Source: Paratinospora sagittata
Taxonomy: Eukaryota; Streptophyta; Magnoliopsida; Ranunculales; Menispermaceae
Direction: 5' to 3'
DNA: 64,000 nt
NCBI GenBank assembly: GCA_035771175.1
Contig: CM069608.1
Span: 25,550,519 to 25,614,518 of the forward strand
Position numbers and translations under genes: made by a program. Below, piece after piece: positions 56,251 to 64,000 of the stretch; position 1 is the stretch's first letter; each line of letters opens with the position of its first letter. The notes beneath the pieces were generated by a model. It was not told the DNA's origin. It was given only the letters and a program-made list of their open reading frames with translations, and made no database searches.

Positions 56251-56636
56251 AAAAATGATCTAGAGACTTTATGTATTCGTGCCCTAGGTTAGGTTGAAAA
56301 CAAAATCCAAATGGATATTTGTTTTTGAAACATACATACTATATAAGTTAAAAGAGTTTATCCGTAAAAACTATTTTGGGTGTTTCATCAAATACTTATG
56401 ATCTTTTTTTGAAAAGCAACACGTGCCATAAGACTGCTAAATCCTCTGTCAGGTGCCTCCTATCTAAGGAATGATCTTAACACTATGCTTTCTTGCCTAT
56501 CTTCATGACGATTCCTATTATCCTCCTTATTTGCATGTCCCATACCGTGCAAACAAGGTGATAATGTACGTGGCCATGTTAAGTCCACAAGAGAGTGGTC
56601 TTTTGTGAGCATTTCCAAATATCGACGCATGATAAG
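56251..56636. other. G1 leader or degraded 5' LTR, unassigned
   Basis: No coding sequence; no primer-binding site complement recognised. The sequence ends at ATAAG (56,632-56,636), the left flank of the next LTR. Confidence 0.35.
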
Positions 56637-58484
56637 TGTTAGCCCAATATTATAGTCCAAAAGGGGGGGTGAATTGGACTTGGCGAATTTTCTCGTAACC
56701 TTTCAGTTAATATAATTAAACAGATAAAATGTGCAATAGGTAACAGTCAAGATAAACAAGTGCAGGAAAAATAAATGGACGCAACAATTTAAAGTGGTTC
56801 GGTTCCCCTTGAACCTACGTCCACTACCCAATCACCACAATCAAGATTTTCTAATACACTATTGGCTAGTTAACTTACTGGCGTGGCTAGAAGTCGTTTA
56901 CAATAGCCAACACAAAGGCTTGGTTAAAAGCCTTACGCTAACCAACACAAGGGCTTGGTTAGAAAGCCACCCACACTAACGCACACAAGGGTTCGTTAGA
57001 AAGCCACACACTAACCAACACAACGGTTTAGTTAGAGAGCCACACTCTAGCCTATACAAGGGCTTGGCTAGAAAGTCGCACAGTAACCAACTTAAGGGTG
57101 TGGTTACGTACAAGATATGGTATAAACCCGGTTGACAAACACATCAACAATACATCAAGATTACAAATGATAAAGAGAAGTGTTCTAAAACACTCTCAAT
57201 AATATTAAGCTTACAATCTTGAATGAGTAAACACCACTATTCCAACCACAATGATTTAAATGATGTGAAGTGTTGAAATAACTTAAATCAAATACAGGCA
57301 ATCGATTCAAATATAAATGATATGAAATCAAGAATCAAATAAACACGTGTATTCTAATATTGATTCTAACAATGATATTATTAAAACACAAGAATCAATA
57401 TGCAATGATGATCAAGACTTGATGATTCTAAATGTATAAATAATTAAAATCAAGAATCAACCTACTCAAGTGATGATCTATGAAATCGATTCAATATAGT
57501 CTAAGTTTAGCACATGAATCGACACCACATGATATTTATGAAACCACTAAACAAGATAAAATGATGTGAAGATCAAAAAAGGTTTCACAAACTATATTCA
57601 AAACAAAATCGATTTTCAAGATAATAACACTAGCACAAAAACTGATTTACTCAAACAAAATCACAAGAATCTAGATATAGAAATTTGACCCCACTTAGGT
57701 AAAAATGAAGCTTTAGAGTTTTTTCAAGTGTGATGATGGTTGAGAGATTCTTTGCTCAAAGATGATCAAGATTCAACAAGATATGAAGAGAACACTTAAA
57801 AACGTCTTGATCTATGGCTCAAGAGAAACATACAAGTTTCTCAAAGATTTTGAAAGATTTGGCGAACTACACAGAAGTATGAATCAAATAGCCAAATGCA
57901 GGTGAACTTTTGCTTAGAAAGAAGTTTAAAATCACTCAAGAACTTGTTTTGGACATTTTTAACAAGATTGAAACACAATTGACAAAGATAAACACGTGTA
58001 AAATGATCGATTAAAACAAATGAATGATACATTCGATGCGATACGAGTAAAAGGATAAAACCATGCAAAGTTGGAAAAACGAATGCATGATAATCAATGA
58101 TAAATATATGTATGATAAACAATTTTAACTATGTGATTGCATAATAATCATGATATTGTGTGTGCATGCGTGATCAATATAATAATTGTGTATATGCATG
58201 AGTATGCTAACCTATATGCATGATTTTCAAAAAGATGCAAGCCATATTGTAGTTGGAACATGTAATGGTTACTCTACAACACTAAGATTCTAAACAAGAA
58301 TTACAAACATGACGCTCTTGAATCTTCATACAATTTTGTTCCATCCACATGCTTTGACAATATTTTTGAATCCATCTGATATAGCTAGTTAGCACTGAAG
58401 TAACTACGTCAAAGAGATTAGTGATCACAACTATATTATTTGTAATCATCAAAACAAAACAGGGTGAGAGTCATTACATCAACA
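56637..58484 (-). repeat. 3' LTR of SIRE-type Copia element A2 (1,848 bp)
   Basis: Starts TGTTAGCCCAATATTATAG and ends CATTACATCAACA; the complement of a polypurine tract (ATCTTCCCTTTTTT) follows at 58,485. Five leader modules with GGCTTGGTTAGAAAGCC-like words lie at 56,910-57,110, versus three in the sister solo LTR at 34,810. Between about 57,900 and 57,960 the U3 jumps directly to its distal part, so the CGCG array and TATA region are deleted in this copy. Confidence 0.85.
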
Positions 58485-59017
58485 ATCTTCCCTTTTTTGA
58501 TGATTTTTAATAAATAAACTATTGGCCTGATTGAAGCAATAAGCATGATTTTTCGAGTGAAATGAGTGATAATATAATGCTACATTTAAGATTATACCAC
58601 TTTAAAAAAAATAGTATTCAATAACATGTGAACAATAATCAATCAGATACCAATATAAACATACTCAGACAAATGTGATCATGTAAGCACAGATAACTTA
58701 ATATACTCAAGCACGTGTGAACAACAATATCAAAATGTACATGTATAACAATATATCAGTTACAAACATATACATCCCAAAACTCCCCCTGAGTATATGA
58801 ACTCTCCCCGTGAGTATGTGCACATAAATGATCCAATCAATCAGACCAATCATACTAATCTCCGCCCCTTTTGAAACATCGAAAAGAGGGTGTGCCTAAG
58901 ACGGAGGTGACATCGGCATCGGCAGATGAGGTAGGAGTGGGGGAGTGATAGATAATCATTTAAGCACTTGGCAAGTTTGAAAAGTCAAACATACCCAATT
59001 CTCGCCTTATATGTGAA
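58485..59017 (-). other. Polypurine tract and 3' UTR of element A2
   Basis: Purine tract AAAAAAGGGAAGAT on the minus strand next to the LTR, then non-coding sequence. A second GGGGAG-rich word lies near 58,782-58,806. Confidence 0.6.
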
Positions 59018-59832
59018 AATTAATTTTTACCCAAAGGCTTAGTAAAGATATCAGCTAACTGATCTTTAGTTCCAATATGAATCAATTTCACATCTTCACG
59101 TCGCACATGATCTCGAAGAAAATGATGTTGAATTTCAATGTGTTTCATTCAAGAGTGCATTACAGAATTTTTGAAAATGTTTATAGCACTTGCATTCTCA
59201 CAATAAATTTCTGCACATGGTATATTTATTTGATAATCTGAAAGTTGTTGTTTCATATATATCACTTGAGTGCAACAACTTCCGACTGCAATGTATTCAG
59301 CCTCTACCGTGGATAATGCCACTGAATTTTGTTTCTTGCTAAACCAAGAAATGAGTGAATCGCCCATGGAGTGACAAAATCCTGAGGTACTTTTTCTATC
59401 TATTAAACTTCCAGCATAGTTGGAATCAACAACCTGAGATTGAAAAAAGTTCTCTAACGCACCTGATACCCATATCTACTATGCCACTGATATATCAAAA
59501 TATCCTTTTATCACACTTTAGATGAGACTCTTTAGGATTAGACTGGAATCTACCACATAGACCAACGCCAAACATAATATCAGGTCTGCTCGCCATTAAA
59601 TACAACAAACTTCCTATCATTCCTCGATACAACTTAGGGTCGATTGGTTTGCCTTTTTGATGGATGAACTGCAATGAGTATCAATAGATTTCAAATTCTC
59701 AAATTTAAACTTTTTAATCATGTCCCTTGCATACTTAGATAGGTTTAAGAATGTCCCATTTGGCATTTGCTTGATTTGTAAACCAAGGAAGTAGTTTAAT
59801 TCTCCCATCATGCTCATTTCAAACTCACTTTT
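59018..59832 (-). pseudogene. Element A2 pol remnant: RT end and RNase H
   Basis: 59,832-59,617 encodes EMSMMGELNYFLGLQIKQ and LSKYARDMIKKFKFENLKSI (end of Copia RT). 59,367-59,149 encodes ISWFSKKQNSVALSTVEAEY and the RNase H middle; 59,148-59,018 gives the HIGTKDQLADIFTKPLGKN C-terminus. Stops and shifts separate the parts. Everything upstream is replaced by the chromovirus that starts at 59,833. Confidence 0.85.
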
Positions 59833-60397
59833 TGTCACGACGCCCTTGACGTAGGCTGACGTCATGACCGGCACAGCGTATTATACACTATACATACCCG
59901 TATACAGTATACAATACACTGTCAGCCTTCACGTACTCTCACAAACCTTCCCAAAATGTACAGTAATTTTTTTTTTTTTTCTAATAGACCACAAATCAAA
60001 TCCAGATATCTATAATCATCCCAATCATTCACACATCACATTTTCATTTCCTCATCAAATATCTTAAGTTATATATATGCCCACACATCCCATCTAGATG
60101 ATAATACATATATATATATAATGTGTGATAAGTATACATATCAAAATAACAAAAATATAATCTATTTCCTCCAAGCATACATACCAGACAAGTTCATTTT
60201 CCCTTCGAGTCAATACCTGAAATATTGGAGGAAATAGGGTGAGCAATCAACAGCTCAGTGAATATAGTTCTTGAGATGACAATTATATACATTTATAGAA
60301 ATATGACATTTAAAATCATTTCAAACACTTATTCAACACATGCATCATTCAATGAATATATTGTACATGTCAACATCATAAATTTCATGATTTTCAA

Positions 60398-60597
60398 TAA
60401 CATAATGCACAATCTCCCTCCTCCGCAAGGCAAGAGAGCGGGTCTAACCCTTGTATGGTCGTACAAGGTAGACACAACTTCTCATGACCCAATTCAATAA
60501 CACCATGCACAATCTCCCTCCTCCGCAAGGCACGAGAGCGGGTCTAACCCTTGTATGGCCGTTACAAGGTAGCCACAACATCTCATTACCCAATTCA
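60398..60597 (+). repeat. Two tandem copies of a 100-bp unit in the T2 LTR
   Basis: CACAATCTCCCTCCTCCGCA occurs at 60,408 and 60,508, and similarity extends through 'CGGGTCTAACCCTTGTATGG' to 'CCCAATTCA' in both. Confidence 0.85.
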
Positions 60598-60984
60598 CAG
60601 TCATTTCAAGGATCGCAACCCTTGTTAGGACAGACCTAACGAAATGACAATGAGGAATCGCAAAGCCTCATCATTACAAACTCCAATGCTAAAATCAGTT
60701 TACATGCTCCATAAAACTCAATGCCTTATATCTAATATTACATGCGTACAATCAAACAGTTTATATACGTACAATGCCATACAAGAACCAAATCAAGAAA
60801 ACTATACTCACAGTGGTTACAAGGGTTTTCTAATTCAACTGCTAAAATCGAGCAACAATAGGGCTTCCTCAAGAGCGTTTCTCCATGCCCTTAAGCTCTC
60901 GATTTAAACACTGAAATGACCATAGATTATCATGAGAATCATCATTTACCATTTCGGTAGCTACTAAAATATCAACTCACTGTT

Positions 60985-61141
60985 CACAGTACTATTCATT
61001 TTTTTTACTATTCACTTTTTACTATTCACTATTCACTATTACTATTCACATTTACTATTCACATTTACTATTTACATTTACTATTCACTATTCACTATTT
61101 ACATTTACTATTCACATTTACTATTTACTATTTACTATTCA
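60985..61141. repeat. TACTATTCAC / TTTACTATT short tandem array
   Basis: About fifteen ACTATTCAC or ACTATTTAC units in 155 bp with variable spacers. Similar 'CTGTTCAC'-type words are known from other plant chromovirus LTRs. The array lies midway in the LTR. Confidence 0.85.
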
Positions 61142-61915
61142 TCCGAAAGATGTAAATTGTATTAAAATTGTCCAACGGCTCCAAAAATCATAAAATTGAA
61201 TCTAACCACATATTCGGGTTTCTAACAGTCCAGGGAGCATTTTCTACCATTCTAGCGGAGTTTCATTCACGTTGGGTCCAAAACCCCAATTCTTGAAAAT
61301 GCCGTAAAACGGCTCCCACGACAAAAATTACTTCGCTAGAAATGTTACATCTAGCTTAAATATCAATTTTACAAAGAAAATGAGTGAAAATCACTTACCG
61401 CAAGTCCCGATTTCGCGTGATTTCCGAGTTCTCCCTTCCGTTCTTCTTTCCTTCTTTCCTCTGTTTCTTTCCTTTCGTCTGCAACTCCTTCTGCAATTTC
61501 TTCTTCTTCCTATTTGTTTTTTTTATGTTATTTTATTGTTATTTTTTTATTCTAGTTGCATCCCACGTTGGATGCAACTAGAAAGGTTTTATTTTTTTTA
61601 TTTTTCTTTTATTTTTATTATTATTATATTTTTTTTTAGATTTATATATACAAATGATTCCATGCACCGTGACTCCCTTTATTAACTAACTCCTCCATCA
61701 AATTTCATTAAATTCATTCAATCATAATCAAATCCACATTTTTATTAACCAACCCCATAAATTAATCAATTTACTTCAACTCCATCTCATAATTTTATTT
61801 ATGTACTAATCATACACGCGTATATTTAGCGCATACATATAAAATACGTGTATTATACATCTCGATATACGCGTACTTCAACGTATGTATTGACTTAAAA
61901 TTGCGGGGTGTTACA

Positions 61916-62310
61916 ATCTCCCCAACTTAAAGAATTTCGTCCTCAAAATTTAGAATCAAAGAATTCCTCAAGTGATACTCAATCCCAGAAAACTGCTCCC
62001 GCATTTTATATTTCAGCTCCCATGTTTGCTCTTCTTGATACGTGGTATCCTCCCCAACTTAGCGTTGAGTTATATCCATAACATCTATGGAATCTGAATG
62101 ACATTTTCTCAACATCAATAGATAGACACTATTCCGCACACTTATCAACTGTGACAGTAGAGCAAATCGGTAAGCCAATGGACTTATCCTATCAAGGATT
62201 TCTACTGGTCCAACAAATCCCGGTGCGAGCTTTCTTTTCATTCCAAATCTCATTTTGCCTTTTTGTGGTAAGACCCTTAGCAAAACTGAGTCAGCCACAA
62301 TACATTTCAA
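61916..62310 (-). pseudogene. T2 integrase C-terminus and 3' end of internal region
   Basis: 62,310-62,059 encodes MRFGMKRKLAPGFVGPVEIL (GPY/F-type block) and SVYLLMLRKCHSDS. The sequence near 61,930-61,955 fits the FEDEIL... end common to Del/Tekay polyproteins, followed by the polypurine tract at 61,916. The expected chromodomain stretch is degenerate. Confidence 0.75.
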
Positions 62311-64000
62311 GGCTAATATACAAACCTTGTGTATGTACTAATATCCTCTGGCACCAATAACAATAACTCCACACTTTCAATTCAACAAGTTGGAGATCTA
62401 TAAGGCTTATTAGTAAACCTTTAGAGTGCCATCGTTACGTTATTATCATAGTTGCTTATACACATAAGTTTACACACATAAAGTATTCCTTCCAACGTTC
62501 ACCAAAATTCACGTATACCAGACCCGAGCATGCTCGCAAGCATCAAAGTCACTCTCTCAGTCTGTCAACTAGTCTGAGAGTACATATCACACTGAGAAGG
62601 AGATGAGTACCAATACGAGTCTGCATCATATATCAGATCTCGACACAATCTTCGGATCTTAATCCGACATGAAAAATATCTGAGTACTCCCATCAAATCT
62701 CCCTATCTCACACATATACAATCTGCTCAGTCTATCAATAGAATTCTGGTGTTCATTGGAAGCATATATAGACTTACCAGTCCACTAATGGTCATCCAGA
62801 TGGTATCATATCTACCCATAACCCATAAGATACCATTTGAATCCCATCTTCATTTAACACAATCCATAATATTTCATACTAATATCATACTCGTCTCATC
62901 ATAACTTTTTCTCTCTGAATATGAGTATCAATCAACTGAATGTGCATCCGAGCACAAATATCAACACATGGAGTAATAGAGAGTACACTCATAACTGTAA
63001 CTCTCACTCACAAACAATCTCCATGTATGGTTAACTGATAGATACTACTTCAGTTTCAGCTTGTTTCCTGCTCAATGCCTCAGCAACATATTGGCCTTTC
63101 CCAGGATAATAATTCTATATAAAATCAAATCCTTTGGGAATTCTTGCCACATTTATTACCTCATATTTTCAAATAATTACTTCAGACTCTTAAAATCTGA
63201 AAATAGTGTAACCTTTTTATCATAGAGGCAATGCTCTCATTATGTCAAAATAACTACCAACAAAGTACTAGACACTCTCAGGATAGTTATTCGCGAAATA
63301 TATGGAGACACAAGTAATTAACATATTCTTTTGTATCAATCCACAACCCAGATCTGGACGTGATATTCATCAATCACAATTACTTCCAGGTTCTGAAACT
63401 AGTCACAACATTTAATACTGTGAGAGCTTCCCCATGCACAACGGTCAACACATTTTAGAGCATTCATCTGGCTTCGTTTCGTGAGTGGAACAGATAGCTT
63501 CAAGGATCTTTCCACGCACTTTCTATAACATACTACTAAGACCAGATAAATTCTGATTTCCATCATTTAAATCAGTTTTAATAGTTCTATGATCACTTTA
63601 ACATTCCCAGCATCCTTGAAGATACTATTTATACTAGTCACGTGATCCAAAAATTCACATCTCCTTTATATTCAAAACTCATATTCACCGGGCTTGGCAC
63701 TCCATCGGTGCTCTCTCAGTGACTACAAGATAATTCCGAGGTGCTATTCATGCTCCTCTCATTTTTCTTGGGACAATTTCATATATCATCATCGAAGACT
63801 ATGTACTCAAGATATGGTTCATATACCCACTGCATCAATCATATAACGTGATTGACACATTAATCAAGGATACCAACATTTCATATTACCCATATCTTGT
63901 CTTACAACAGTCTGCATTACATCCTTTTCTCGAATTCTTATCTGATGGTGCCTAGATCTCCAAATTAAAGGATATTCATTCTTTGTTGTCACCCTGCTCA
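62311..64000 (-). pseudogene. T2 pol, strongly decayed (integrase core, RNase H, RT)
   Basis: No long frames remain, but translated minus-strand pieces fit known order. An integrase DGQSER-like stretch lies near 62,550-62,600 and a TRFIPV...Y-like stretch near 62,715-62,745. A YHPGKANVVADALS-like stretch lies near 63,075-63,115, then RT-like words near 63,650-63,740. Assignment is by pattern, not by intact ORFs. Confidence 0.5.

Larger units (their letters stand above)
59833..61915 (-). repeat. 3' LTR of chromovirus T2 (2,083 bp)
   Basis: Plus-strand start TGTCACGACGCCC, end GCGGGGTGTTACA, then the purine-tract complement ATCTCCCCAACTTAAAG. Read on the minus strand, it starts TGTAACACCCCGC, typical of Del/Tekay LTRs. 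It carries a duplicated 100-bp unit, a TACTATTCAC-rich array and a CT-rich block, and ends inside element A2's RT. The left flank is CTTTT (59,828-59,832). Confidence 0.85.

Overview
The window is nuclear DNA of a flowering plant, most likely a eudicot. The evidence is a split ABC-transporter gene with GT-AG introns, AT-rich intergenic DNA, and many nested plant LTR retrotransposons of the Copia SIRE/Maximus type and the Gypsy chromovirus type. The species cannot be named from the sequence. No tRNA, rRNA, CRISPR array or prokaryotic operon was seen.

There are three zones. Zone 1 (1-9,666) is a stack of plus-strand SIRE-type Copia elements. An LTR end (1-505) sits inside the integrase of a decayed Copia element (pol 507-2,473, 3' LTR 2,835-4,772). 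That element lies inside the env-like ORF of a second one (ORF 4,773-6,440, LTR 6,919-8,481), which interrupts a third LTR (8,482-9,666).

Zone 2 (9,667-31,096) is the host-gene island. It holds one apparently intact minus-strand gene for a full-length ABCC (MRP) transporter of the ABCC10 type: 11 coding exons, 10,964-20,982, 1,476 residues by my splicing. It has a spliced 5' leader with an 88-bp triplicate repeat. Its AT-rich 5' flank carries only small or non-autonomous DNA transposons: a fold-back MITE, a Tourist-like MITE, a 1.84-kb Mutator-like element and a CACTA-like end.

Zone 3 (31,097-64,000) is almost entirely nested LTR retrotransposons, mostly read on the minus strand. The backbone is a decayed Gypsy chromovirus (G1). 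Its 3' LTR begins at 32,420 and ends at 43,841, stretched about ten-fold by insertions. Its pol and gag run from 44,760 to about 56,250 and are broken by three solo LTRs, two nested inside each other with perfect 5-bp target-site duplications (ATGAG; AGTCT). Within the G1 LTR lie two more solo LTRs, a SIRE-type remnant with an env-like ORF, and a 2-kb segmental duplication. To the right, a SIRE-type element (LTR 56,637-58,484, pol to 59,832) is interrupted by a second chromovirus (LTR 59,833-61,915, decayed pol to the window end).

The most unusual signal is shared by the SIRE-type LTRs of both zones. Each has an array of short GC-rich, near-palindromic CGCG/GCGC motifs just upstream of its TATA-like box, followed downstream by a second set of roughly 40-nt tandem modules in the presumed transcribed leader. 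The motifs differ between families but are alike within each LTR.
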